Shown: in pieces, positions 1-6,173 of the stretch
Layout: every line of letters starts with the position of its first letter
Numbering within the stretch: position 1 is the first letter of the stretch
From: Patescibacteria group bacterium
GTDB lineage: Bacteria > Patescibacteriota > Microgenomatia > Levybacterales > UBA12049
Length of the DNA stretch: 10,795 nucleotides
Assembly: GCA_030917445.1 (NCBI GenBank)
Contig: JAUPUR010000095.1
Coordinates: 1 to 10,795, forward strand
Reading direction: 5' to 3'
Notes under the pieces: generated by a model
Told to the model about the DNA's origin: nothing
What the model saw: the letters and a program-made list of their open reading frames with translations, nothing else
Database searches by the model: none
Program-made: the position numbers and the translations under genes

Positions 1-38
1 ATTTCTTCAAGTGGTTTATTTAGTATTTGAGTCGTCAT
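1..38 (-). CDS. 5' end of an unidentified protein gene, running off the left edge
   Basis: Only the first 12 codons are inside the window: ATG at 38-36, reading M-T-T-Q-I-L-N-K-P-L-E-E with no stop before the edge. The case for a real gene rests on the promoter directly upstream: an extended -10 element TGT-TACAAT at 55-47 on this strand puts transcription start near position 40, two bases before the ATG. This is the same leaderless arrangement seen at several other starts in the window. The product cannot be identified from 12 residues. It is divergent from the tRNA gene. Confidence is limited because so little coding sequence is visible. Confidence 0.45.
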   Translation of the reverse strand, partial: MTTQILNKPLEE

Positions 39-46
39 TTCAACCT

Positions 47-55
47 ATTGTAACA
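47..55 (-). promoter_or_regulatory. Extended -10 promoter for the left-edge minus-strand gene
   Basis: On the minus strand TG-T-TACAAT occupies 55 to 47. The -10 hexamer ends at 47, so the expected start is about 40, just before ATG 38. No convincing -35 hexamer is seen at 16-18 nt spacing, which is tolerable for an extended -10 promoter. Confidence 0.45.
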
Positions 56-83
56 TCCTGACTGCCAAAATGGAAGCTATTTT

Positions 84-92
84 TGCTATAAT
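84..92 (+). promoter_or_regulatory. Extended -10 promoter of tRNA-Leu
   Basis: TGC-TATAAT at 84-92 combines a consensus -10 hexamer (87-92) with a TGn extension. The expected transcription start is near 99, four bases before the mature tRNA 5' end at 103. No strong -35 is seen at normal spacing. Confidence 0.75.
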
Positions 93-102
93 ACAATCTA
101 TT

Positions 103-186
103 GCCGAGGTGGTGGAATGGTAGACACGCTAGTCTCAAAAACTGGTGGCTGTAATGGTCATGAGGGTTCGAATCCCTCCCTCGGCA
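103..186 (+). tRNA. tRNA-Leu (anticodon CAA)
   Basis: The 84-nt gene folds as a class II tRNA. The acceptor stem GCCGAGG (103-109) pairs with CCTCGGC (179-185), with discriminator A186. The anticodon stem CTAGT/ACTGG encloses loop CTCAAAA, giving anticodon CAA, which reads UUG codons. A long variable arm with its own short stem (TGGC/GTCA) lies between the anticodon arm and the T arm. The T arm is GAGGG-TTCGAAT-CCCTC. The long variable arm and A73 discriminator are leucine identity features. The 3' CCA is not encoded (ACTC follows), so it must be added by nucleotidyltransferase. A T-run (190-194) follows shortly after. Confidence 0.96.
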
Positions 187-222
187 CTCTTTTTATCTTC
201 AAGTAAACATTTCCCCCTATAA

Positions 223-256
223 AACAAAACTAACACATGATAGTGCTAGTTTTGTT
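223..256. terminator. Bidirectional terminator-like hairpin between tRNA-Leu and the Pro-rich gene
   Basis: AACAAAACTA (223-232) pairs with TAGTTTTGTT (247-256). After one A-C mismatch the stem continues as CAC/GTG (234-236 with 243-245) around a six-base loop. On the minus strand the stem ends in a T-rich stretch (TTTTGTTTTAT), so it is well placed to end the minus-strand cluster whose last gene stops at 271. It could also stop tRNA read-through on the plus strand, though the T-tract there is shorter. The stem is AT-rich, so its strength is uncertain. Confidence 0.65.
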
Positions 257-270
257 CCACAGTCCAACTA

Positions 271-555
271 TTACTGAGTTGGAGTTTGGTCTGGCGTTAC
301 TACTCCACCGTCAACTGGTGCTGCAGGTGTTGGTTGAGCCATTGGCTCTTCCATAGGTGCAGGAGTTGGAGCTGTTGGCACCTCAGGTGTAGGCATTGGT
401 GCTGGTGCATCAGGTGCCTCTACTGGAGGTGTCATCGGTGTCGAAGGAGTTGGCATTCCTGGTGTCTCCACATCAGTACCTGTCGGTGCTGGAGGAGGAG
501 TTGGAATACCGCTTGGTGTCCCCATCGGGTCTTGTGTTTGATTATTTTGGTCCAT
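271..555 (-). CDS. Small Pro/Thr/Ala-rich, highly acidic low-complexity protein
   Basis: This 94-residue protein has no recognised function. About 30% of residues are proline, mostly in PTP, APA and TPP runs, with many Thr, Ala and Met. It contains no Lys, Arg, His, Leu, Phe, Tyr, Trp or Cys; only twelve amino-acid types are used. With 11 Asp/Glu and no basic residue it is strongly acidic and almost certainly disordered. No signal peptide or membrane segment is visible; the N-terminus is M-D-Q-N-N-Q. The start at 555 is supported by a strong Shine-Dalgarno (AAGGGGGTGAG) 6 nt upstream. It follows dnaB by 69 nt on the same strand and is probably cotranscribed, ending just before the hairpin at 223-256. 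Similar short Pro-rich proteins are familiar in CPR genomes, from memory. Overlapping plus-strand frames are Trp/Cys-rich shadows. Confidence 0.72.
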   Translation of the reverse strand: MDQNNQTQDPMGTPSGIPTPPPAPTGTDVETPGMPTPSTPMTPPVEAPDAPAPMPTPEVPTAPTPAPMEEPMAQPTPAAPVDGGVVTPDQTPTQ

Positions 556-560
556 ATATT

Positions 561-571
561 CTCACCCCCTT
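561..571 (-). promoter_or_regulatory. Strong Shine-Dalgarno of the Pro-rich gene
   Basis: Read on the minus strand this is AAGGGGGTGAG, a near-complete match to the anti-SD complement AAGGAGGTGA, 5-6 nt before ATG 555. It is one of only two clear ribosome binding sites in the window. It supports translation of the low-complexity protein. Confidence 0.7.
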
Positions 572-624
572 CCCTAGTGTATCTACTAGTATGAATAGTC
601 ACTCTCTACTCAGACTAAAAGATA

Positions 625-1956
625 TTATGCAGACTCAGCGTGTTTTTCTACACTATAAAATCGTATCCTATCACCACGGAAAAGTAAATCAATCTCACCT
701 GTTGCACCATTTCTGTGTTTGGCAATTAAAAGTTTGGTTGGAACCGAGTGTTTATTGACATCATAGTCGACATCAGGTCTATAGAGAAACATAACGACGT
801 CTGCATCTTGCTCAATGGCTCCAGATTCACGAAGATCAGCTAGCTGTGGTCTTTTCTCACCTCTGTGTTCAACTGCACGAGATAACTGAGAAGCTGAAAG
901 TACAGGGACATTTAATTCTCGTGCGAGATTTTTCAGACCTTGTGAGACAATTGAAACCTCTTGTACTCTACTTTCCACCTTTCTCCCAGGATTAACGAGC
1001 TGAAGATAGTCAACAATAATGAGTCCAATATTATGTTCCATATGGAGCCTTCTTGCTTTACTTCTCATTTCAGCCATTGTGAGACCAGGAGTATCATCAA
1101 TAAAAATTGGAGACTCTGCGAGTTGACCCATTGCCTCTGAAAGTTTTGTAAAGTCTTCCTCAGACAATTTTCCTGTCTTCAGTCTCCAAGCATCCACATC
1201 TGCTTGTGCAACCAAAAAACGATCAACAAGCTCCTCTTTACTCATTTCAAGCGAAAAAATCGCCACAGGTTTCTTATCAACTGTCGCAATATGTTGTGCC
1301 ATATTCAGTGTTATCGCTGTCTTTCCAGTTCCTGGACGTGCAGCAAGAATAATAAGATTTGATTTTTGAAGACCAGAAAGAACATTATCGAGATCACTAA
1401 ATCCTGTCTTCACTCCTCTTAACCCTTCCCCTCCTTTATGAAGTTCATCTATTCTGTCAAAACTTTGTGTTAAAGTGTCCTTAATTGGAATAAATCCTCT
1501 TGTAATATTCCCTTGAGAAATTGAAAAAATTGACGCCTCAGCTTTATCCAACACGTCCTTAACCTCTTTTTGATCGTCATATCCCATTTCTGCAATTTCG
1601 GTCCCAGCATGAACAAGTGATCTTTTTGTTGCAGCCTCACGAACGATTTCTGCATAATGATCAATATTTGCCGCAGTCGGGACACTCTCAACAAGATCGG
1701 TAAAAAACGTCGTTTCAACGACAGCTTGAGTATCAATTTTTTTAATTTGATCTGTAATTGTGAGAATATCTATTGGTTTTCTCTGTTCATAGAGGGCGAG
1801 CATCGCTTGGTATACGAGAGAGTGTGTTTCATTATAGAAATGTTCTGATCGAAGTTTTTCTGAAACAAGTGTTATTGCATCTCTGTCAATAAGAAGCGCG
1901 CCAAGAACACTTTTTTCTGCGGATTCATTATGAGGAAGAGTTTTCATTCTTGCCAT
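625..1956 (-). CDS. dnaB: Replicative DNA helicase DnaB
   Basis: This is the hexameric 5'-3' helicase that unwinds the replication fork. The 443 residues have the usual DnaB layout and near-normal length. The N-terminal primase-interacting domain (about 7-110) starts with the typical PHNESAEKSVLGALL. A linker leads to the RecA-like ATPase domain from about 180. Seen motifs: Walker A ARPGTGKT (206-213), catalytic Glu in SLEMS (E237), Walker B LIIVDYLQL (312-320), LSASQLSR (353-360), LRESGAIEQDAD (375-386) and the arginine-finger region KHRNGATG (413-420). No intein is present. The start ATG at 1956 has no Shine-Dalgarno, and Met4 (1947) is a possible alternative. It lies 32 nt downstream of the MBL-like gene with no clear promoter between them, suggesting cotranscription. 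Confidence 0.97.
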   Translation of the reverse strand: MARMKTLPHNESAEKSVLGALLIDRDAITLVSEKLRSEHFYNETHSLVYQAMLALYEQRKPIDILTITDQIKKIDTQAVVETTFFTDLVESVPTAANIDHYAEIVREAATKRSLVHAGTEIAEMGYDDQKEVKDVLDKAEASIFSISQGNITRGFIPIKDTLTQSFDRIDELHKGGEGLRGVKTGFSDLDNVLSGLQKSNLIILAARPGTGKTAITLNMAQHIATVDKKPVAIFSLEMSKEELVDRFLVAQADVDAWRLKTGKLSEEDFTKLSEAMGQLAESPIFIDDTPGLTMAEMRSKARRLHMEHNIGLIIVDYLQLVNPGRKVESRVQEVSIVSQGLKNLARELNVPVLSASQLSRAVEHRGEKRPQLADLRESGAIEQDADVVMFLYRPDVDYDVNKHSVPTKLLIAKHRNGATGEIDLLFRGDRIRFYSVEKHAESA

Positions 1957-1988
1957 AGAGAGTTAACGGAATAATTTGATTGAAACAT

Positions 1989-2510
1989 TTATGAATGAGA
2001 TAAGAGCAGTGTTTCTGTCTCTGTTGGAAGTTTATCTACAGAAATCTGATATTTACTCACTGTCTTTTTTTGTTCTTTTGCAACTGAGTCAGCAACTGCA
2101 GCTGCTTGTGCTCCAAAAAATCCGACCACGTGGGTTGCAATTGTTGAAGTAAATGATGCAGAATGAGTTTCATCAGAAAGTGCTAGTAATACATGGTGTT
2201 CTTTCATTTTCTGATGCAAGGCATCAAGAGCACTAATATCTCCAAGAGCTATATCAACTCCATCAACGTTAATACTAAAAACAGTCTTTCCAGCACTTTT
2301 AGTTCCATTTATTTTGATTCCACCAGCTTCATATTCACCCGGTCCTGTGATAACAACGACATCATCCTTAAGCTTCATGTTCTTCTTCTCAAATGGAGCG
2401 AGAATTATTGCCGCATTCACTTGCGCAGCTTTATCGACTGGATTGATAAAAACTGAGGCATTCTTACCTCGAAGCTTGATTGAGTGATCTGAAACTATTG
2501 TAATTTCCAC
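1989..2510 (-). CDS. Degenerate metallo-beta-lactamase-fold protein (UlaG/metal-dependent hydrolase-like), probably non-catalytic
   Basis: This 173-residue protein resembles the small MBL-fold family that begins 'MEITW-GHS-F-hxGK' and contains a 'GPGEYE--G' segment. Here the N-terminus reads M-E-I-T-I-V-S-D-H-S (1-10), GPGEYEAGG is at 56-64, and VDIALGDIS (85-93) takes the place of the usual 'HLGD' turn. The zinc-binding HxHxDH motif expected between these is missing: the strand VNAAIILAPFEKK (31-43) stands where it should be. The C-terminal half has several His but no recognisable metal site. I infer a fold retained without hydrolase activity. The start is GTG at 2510; the frame hits a stop four codons upstream, and a promoter places transcription start on this GTG. 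It heads a cluster with dnaB. Confidence 0.75.
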   Translation of the reverse strand: MEITIVSDHSIKLRGKNASVFINPVDKAAQVNAAIILAPFEKKNMKLKDDVVVITGPGEYEAGGIKINGTKSAGKTVFSINVDGVDIALGDISALDALHQKMKEHHVLLALSDETHSASFTSTIATHVVGFFGAQAAAVADSVAKEQKKTVSKYQISVDKLPTETETLLLSHS

Positions 2511-2516
2511 TTCATC

Positions 2517-2545
2517 ATACTAGCACAGTCGAATTTTCCTGTCCA
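2517..2545 (-). promoter_or_regulatory. Promoter of the MBL-like/dnaB cluster, predicting a leaderless mRNA
   Basis: On the minus strand: -35 TGGACA (2545-2540), a 17-nt spacer, and -10 TAGTAT (2522-2517) preceded by TGC, an extended -10. Counting seven bases from the hexamer end gives +1 at 2510, the G of the GTG start codon. It is divergent from the plus-strand promoter at 2565-2593. Confidence 0.72.
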
Positions 2546-2564
2546 TATTTCTTTCATGATTTTC

Positions 2565-2593
2565 TTGACACATCAATCGTTTTGGCTTATTAT
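2565..2593 (+). promoter_or_regulatory. Sigma-70-type promoter of the envelope-protein operon
   Basis: Consensus -35 TTGACA (2565-2570), exact 17-nt spacer, -10 TATTAT (2588-2593). The expected transcription start is about 2600, leaving a leader of about 33 nt before ATG 2633. That leader contains no good Shine-Dalgarno (only AGGT about 16 nt upstream), so this gene is the exception to the leaderless pattern. Confidence 0.8.
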
Positions 2594-2632
2594 CGATGTA
2601 CTTATTTACCCCAGGTCTAAAATCAAAAAACA

Positions 2633-3061
2633 ATGAAGTCTGAACGAATTATACTGTCCTTTGTCGCCATTATTATCGGCCTCCTTGTAGCAGGTGGAGT
2701 CTTTTTCTTATACCAACTGACAAAAAAACTTCCTCCTGAAAAAGCACAATCAATTTCACTTAAATCTCCAGCGACTCCAACACCACAAACACCCTCCCAA
2801 CTCTCAATTTTACAACCACAAGATGAAGAAATTTTTTCAAAAAAAACTATTACCATTTCAGGCAAAACTTCACCTGATGCGACAATTGTTGTTTCATCCC
2901 CAACTGATGACCAAGTTGTCAAACCGACACGAAATGGTGATTTTTCTGTTACACATACTATCGGTGACAACTCGACCATAATAACTGTTCTCTCTATCTT
3001 TCCAGATGGCAGAGAAGAAAAATTAACAAGAACAGTCAATTATACTTCGGAGGAATTTTAA
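2633..3061 (+). CDS. Membrane-anchored protein with one Ig-like beta domain
   Basis: The 142-residue protein has an N-terminal signal-anchor or uncleaved transmembrane helix (about 6-28, LSFVAIIIGLLVAGGVFFLY) after a short basic start. A Pro/Thr linker (about 45-56) leads to one extracellular domain (about 57-138). That domain reads like a bacterial Ig-like or glucodextranase-B-type sandwich: 'ILQPQDEEIF' start, ITISGKTSPDATIVV (73-87), NGDFSVTHTI (101-110), then an alternating hydrophobic strand ending in RTVNY. No catalytic motif is seen; such domains usually mediate surface binding or spacing. It is the first gene of an operon driven by the promoter at 2565. Its last codons hold the Shine-Dalgarno of the next gene, one base away, so the two are probably translated together. 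The fold assignment is by pattern only. Confidence 0.8.
   Translation: MKSERIILSFVAIIIGLLVAGGVFFLYQLTKKLPPEKAQSISLKSPATPTPQTPSQLSILQPQDEEIFSKKTITISGKTSPDATIVVSSPTDDQVVKPTRNGDFSVTHTIGDNSTIITVLSIFPDGREEKLTRTVNYTSEEF
3049..3053 (+). promoter_or_regulatory. Shine-Dalgarno GGAGG of the secreted beta-domain gene
   Basis: GGAGG lies 9 nt before ATG 3063, inside the last codons of the upstream Ig-like gene. It marks an operon-internal start, in contrast to the SD-less first genes elsewhere in the window. Confidence 0.75.
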
Positions 3062-3062
3062 A

Positions 3063-3833
3063 ATGAAAAAAATATTTATATCATTTCTTATTTTATGTGT
3101 CCTTTTCTCAGGAACAACATCTGCACAAACACCATCTCTGACGCCAACAGCCAAACCAACTGATGAGACAACCACACAAAAGCTTTCAAATCAAATTAAT
3201 AATCTCAAAGAAAAAATTGCTTCACGTGTTGCACAACTCAATCTTGTAGAAAAAAGAGGTATCATCGGAACTGTTAAAGAAGTTGATGGGACAAAAATTG
3301 CAGTCACAGACCTCAATGACAAAACAAGAAATATTGATGTGGATGAAATCACAAAGTTTTCTTCATCATCTGCAAAAGCATCATTCGGTATCTCTGATAT
3401 AAAACCTGGAACAAAATTAAGTATTTTAGGTCTTTATAATAAAGATTCTGAACGAATTCTAGCTCGATTTATCACAGTGATTTCAACTCCACTCACAATT
3501 ACAGGTGCAGTAAGCAAAATTGATGATGATGAATTTACTATCACTGTCTCAACGGAAACCGGTCAAAACTATATTGTTGATGTTGAAAATATTACAAGAA
3601 CCCTTGAATATATTGATAACGAGGTTGTTAAGTCAGGATTTTCAAAAATCGAAACTGGAGAAAGAGTTATGGTCGTAGGCTATACACAATCAGGACAATC
3701 ATCAAGACTTGTAGGTACACGAATTCTTCTCTTTCCAGAGCTTCTCCGCAACCCTAAAATAATTCTTAAAACAGATACAGATGAAATTGTGCCCTCGTCT
3801 GGTAGTGGAAAAGTCATCACTCCAATACGCTAA
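3063..3833 (+). CDS. Secreted protein with coiled coil and two DUF5666-like beta units
   Basis: The 256-residue protein has a clear Sec signal peptide: MKK start, hydrophobic core 4-16, probable cleavage at TSA-Q (21/22). A Thr/Pro-rich spacer (23-38) is followed by a short amphipathic helix (about 39-62, LSNQINNLKEKIASRVAQL). Two related beta-rich units then follow. The first (about 66-140) contains GIIGTVKEVDGTKIAVTD and the second (about 147-225) TGAVSKIDDDEFTITVS; each ends with a 'G-rhhhhG' turn and a strand with an Arg. The units resemble the DUF5666 'G-V--hdg--htV' pattern. No enzyme motif is visible, and a structural or envelope role is likely. It starts one base after the upstream gene with a good Shine-Dalgarno, and its TAA stop abuts the next ATG (TAAATG). 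Proteins of this plan are typical of Microgenomates, from memory. Confidence 0.82.
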   Translation: MKKIFISFLILCVLFSGTTSAQTPSLTPTAKPTDETTTQKLSNQINNLKEKIASRVAQLNLVEKRGIIGTVKEVDGTKIAVTDLNDKTRNIDVDEITKFSSSSAKASFGISDIKPGTKLSILGLYNKDSERILARFITVISTPLTITGAVSKIDDDEFTITVSTETGQNYIVDVENITRTLEYIDNEVVKSGFSKIETGERVMVVGYTQSGQSSRLVGTRILLFPELLRNPKIILKTDTDEIVPSSGSGKVITPIR

Positions 3834-4919
3834 ATGAAAACGAGAAGTGATATTATTTCTCTACTTTCAACTCTGGATCTCGATAGTCTCCTTATATCTT
3901 CTCCCCATACTCTTCGCTATCTCTCAGGATATTTCGGATTCTCAGTTCAAGAGAGAGACGGCTATATGCTTGTAACCGAAAATGATATATATCTCCTGGT
4001 TAATTCTCTTCATTTTGAAGGAATAAAAAAGAAGACACAAAATTTCACTCTACGTGAAATCACAAGCTCTCAACCATTATCCAAGCATCTTCAACAGATA
4101 ATGCAGCATAACCATATTTCTTCAATGGGTATTGAAGATAAAGATTTACGTGTGGAGGAATTTATCAGAATACAAAAGGTTATAAAAAGACTAAATCCAG
4201 TATCACTTGATGACATACGTATACTCAAAACTCAAGATGAAATTGAAAACATCGCCAAAGCATGTTCAATTGCAGATGACTCCATAAAAGAACTCATAAA
4301 AAAAATAACAGTATCAATGACAGAAAAAGAGATTGTTACTATGTTTGAAAATATCGTCAGATCAAAAAATGCAGAACCATCATTCCCCACAATTGTTGCT
4401 TGGAATGAAAATGCAGCCACACCACATCACTTAAGTGATCAAACACAAATATCATCAAATGGTTTTCTTCTTATTGATTGTGGTGTAAATTTTAATAATT
4501 ATTGTTCAGATATGACAAGAACATTCGCACTTGGAAAAATAGACGAAGAGATGAATCGAGCCTATGATACTGTTTTCCTGTCACATAAAAAAGCAGTTGA
4601 TTTCATTGAAATGCGTTTAAAAAATTCAGAGACAATCAGTGCGTGTGAAGTCGATAAAGTTGCTAGAGACACTATAAAGGAAAATGGATTTCTCCCTTTC
4701 CCCCATTCACTTGGACATGGAATTGGTCTTGAAGTTCATGAAGCACCATCTCTATCGCCACACTCCGATGATATTTTAGAAAATGGAATGGTTTTTTCAA
4801 TAGAACCTGGGATCTATATCCCTCAAAAATACGGTATAAGAATTGAAGATCTCTATACTATTGAGAATAACTCATTACGACAATTAACAACGTTTAATTC
4901 TTCACTGACATATTTATAA
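3834..4919 (+). CDS. M24-family metallopeptidase (Xaa-Pro aminopeptidase/dipeptidase type)
   Basis: The enzyme would remove N-terminal residues preceding proline using a dinuclear metal centre. The 361 residues match the two-domain M24B plan: an N-terminal creatinase-like domain (about 3-125) and a pita-bread catalytic domain (about 135-355). All five metal ligands are visible: D215 in LLIDCGVNF, D226 in CSDMTRTF, H295 in SLGHGIGLEVHE, E324 in FSIEPGIY and E338 in GIRIEDLY. Supporting active-site histidines are H198 (TPHHLS) and H302. No signal peptide, so it is cytoplasmic. It is the third gene of the 2633 operon; ATG directly follows the previous TAA, suggesting translational coupling because no Shine-Dalgarno is present. 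Whether it is an aminopeptidase or a prolidase cannot be told from sequence. Confidence 0.93.
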   Translation: MKTRSDIISLLSTLDLDSLLISSPHTLRYLSGYFGFSVQERDGYMLVTENDIYLLVNSLHFEGIKKKTQNFTLREITSSQPLSKHLQQIMQHNHISSMGIEDKDLRVEEFIRIQKVIKRLNPVSLDDIRILKTQDEIENIAKACSIADDSIKELIKKITVSMTEKEIVTMFENIVRSKNAEPSFPTIVAWNENAATPHHLSDQTQISSNGFLLIDCGVNFNNYCSDMTRTFALGKIDEEMNRAYDTVFLSHKKAVDFIEMRLKNSETISACEVDKVARDTIKENGFLPFPHSLGHGIGLEVHEAPSLSPHSDDILENGMVFSIEPGIYIPQKYGIRIEDLYTIENNSLRQLTTFNSSLTYL

Positions 4920-4943
4920 TTTTGATTATGACTATGGTACAAT
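4915..4943 (+). promoter_or_regulatory. Promoter region of hisS with two candidate -10 elements
   Basis: An extended -10, TGG-TACAAT (4935-4943), puts +1 exactly at 4950, the A of the hisS ATG. A second consensus hexamer TATAAT (4915-4920), overlapping the upstream stop codon, would give a 23-nt leader from about 4927. Neither has a good -35 at normal spacing. GAGG at 4945-4948 is only one base from the ATG, too close to act as a normal Shine-Dalgarno, so the leaderless start is favoured. Confidence 0.6.
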
Positions 4944-4949
4944 CGAGGT

Positions 4950-6149
4950 ATGTTAGTACAAACACTTAAAGGCTTCAGGGATTTTCTTCCCCAAGAAGCA
5001 AAAAAAAGACAGTATGTCATACAAACCTTGAAAAAGGTCTTTGAGTCATATGGCTTTGAACCTCTTGAAACTCCTGCACTTGAGTACAAAGAAATCCTTA
5101 CAGGAAAATATGGTGACGAAGGTGACAAGCTCATGTATACATTTCAAGACAATGGTGGTCGTGACGTCGCACTTCGTTATGACCAAACAGTCCCACTAGC
5201 TCGTGTCGTTGCCCAATACCAAAATGAGCTTTCACTTCCATTTAAAAGATTTCAAATTCAACCAGTATGGAGAGCTGAAAATACCCAAAGAGGAAGATTT
5301 CGTGAGTTCCTCCAATGTGATATTGATATTTGCGGAACCAAAAGTTCACTTTCAGATGCTGAGCTCTTAAGTCTTATTTATAAAGGATACTCTTCTCTTG
5401 GATTTGAATCTTTCAAAATACTCGTTAACGACAGAGACCTTTTTAAAAACCTTGCACAAAAAGCAATAACAATTATAGATAAAATTAAAAAGATTGGAGA
5501 AGAAGAAGTGATAAAAGAACTTCAAGAAATCGGAGTATCTTCTGAGGTTCTTGAAGAATTACTTTCAGCTCAAAAAACGGATTCACTTCAAGATATAACT
5601 TCTCAAGCAGTTCTCCTTGGGGTACCAGAATCAATTCTAGTCTTCGAACCAACATTAGCACGAGGGCTTGATTACTACACAGGGATAATCATCGAAGTTG
5701 AAATAGATGGTTATACTGTTGGATCAGTTGGCGGTGGAGGTCGGTATGACAACCTCATTGGTATGTTTGCAGGTAAAGATATTCCTGCAGTTGGATTTGC
5801 ATTTGGTTTTGATCGAATTATGGATGCGATGGAAGAAAAAAATCTTTTCCCATCATCAGTAGGAAATGATGATATTCTTGTTACAATATTTTCTCCCGAA
5901 TATCTTGAAGACTCACTTTCACTTCTTTCTACACTACGTGAGAATAACATCACTGCACAAATATATTTAGATCCTCAGGTAAAAATGGAAAAACAACTAA
6001 AATATGCTGATCAAAAGAATATCTCATATGTCCTTATTCTCGGGCCGGAAGAAAAAGAAAAAAATAGAGTTACATTTAAGAATATGAAAACACGGGAACA
6101 AATCCAGAGATCTCTCCAAGAAATACTTCAACTCCTTGCCAAAAACTAA
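4950..6149 (+). CDS. hisS: Histidyl-tRNA synthetase
   Basis: HisRS charges tRNA-His with histidine. The 399 residues show the class II catalytic core. Motif 2 spans about 100-129 (FQIQPVWRAEN, then RGRFREFLQCDIDICG). The histidine-binding motifs are RGLDYYTG (238-245, with the catalytic Arg R238) and GGGGRYDNL (261-269). Motif 3 is VGFAFGFDRI (281-290). A C-terminal anticodon-binding domain starts at about 308. Several signatures follow the archaeal/eukaryotic/Bacteroidetes-like branch rather than the E. coli one: LRYDQTVPLARV (75-86; E. coli has LRPEGTA), QCDIDI (122-127) and LARGLDYYTG. The insertion domain (about 160-230) is slightly short. The start ATG 4950 coincides with the predicted transcription start. 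It is followed after 24 nt by the EamA gene, whose -35 lies in the hisS 3' end. Confidence 0.97.
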   Translation: MLVQTLKGFRDFLPQEAKKRQYVIQTLKKVFESYGFEPLETPALEYKEILTGKYGDEGDKLMYTFQDNGGRDVALRYDQTVPLARVVAQYQNELSLPFKRFQIQPVWRAENTQRGRFREFLQCDIDICGTKSSLSDAELLSLIYKGYSSLGFESFKILVNDRDLFKNLAQKAITIIDKIKKIGEEEVIKELQEIGVSSEVLEELLSAQKTDSLQDITSQAVLLGVPESILVFEPTLARGLDYYTGIIIEVEIDGYTVGSVGGGGRYDNLIGMFAGKDIPAVGFAFGFDRIMDAMEEKNLFPSSVGNDDILVTIFSPEYLEDSLSLLSTLRENNITAQIYLDPQVKMEKQLKYADQKNISYVLILGPEEKEKNRVTFKNMKTREQIQRSLQEILQLLAKN

Positions 6150-6166
6150 CTTTTCCTTGCTATACT
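6136..6166 (+). promoter_or_regulatory. Promoter of the EamA transporter gene, overlapping the end of hisS
   Basis: -35 TTGCCA (6136-6141, within hisS codons), a 19-nt spacer, and an extended -10 TGC-TATACT (6158-6166). Expected +1 is 6173-6174, at the ATG (6174). No Shine-Dalgarno is present, so a leaderless transcript is predicted. Confidence 0.65.
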
Positions 6167-6173
6167 AAAATAT

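Noticed and set aside
609..638. Repeated CAGACT units near the dnaB stop
   Set aside because: Two short direct repeats only; no inverted pairing and no array.
286..758. Two plus-strand open frames overlapping the Pro-rich gene and the end of dnaB
   Set aside because: One is a Trp/Cys/Arg-rich mirror of the low-complexity sequence, and both lack a promoter or ribosome binding site. They are antisense shadows of the minus-strand genes.
2596..2643. A 15-codon ORF (ATG 2596, TGA 2641) overlapping the start of the Ig-like gene, possible leader peptide
   Set aside because: Its ATG lies upstream of the expected transcription start (about 2600), so it would not be on the mRNA.
2623..3039. A 138-codon antisense ORF opposite the Ig-like gene
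   Set aside because: The plus-strand frame has a clear transmembrane segment, domain pattern and promoter. The antisense frame shows no family features and runs past its neighbour's regulatory region.
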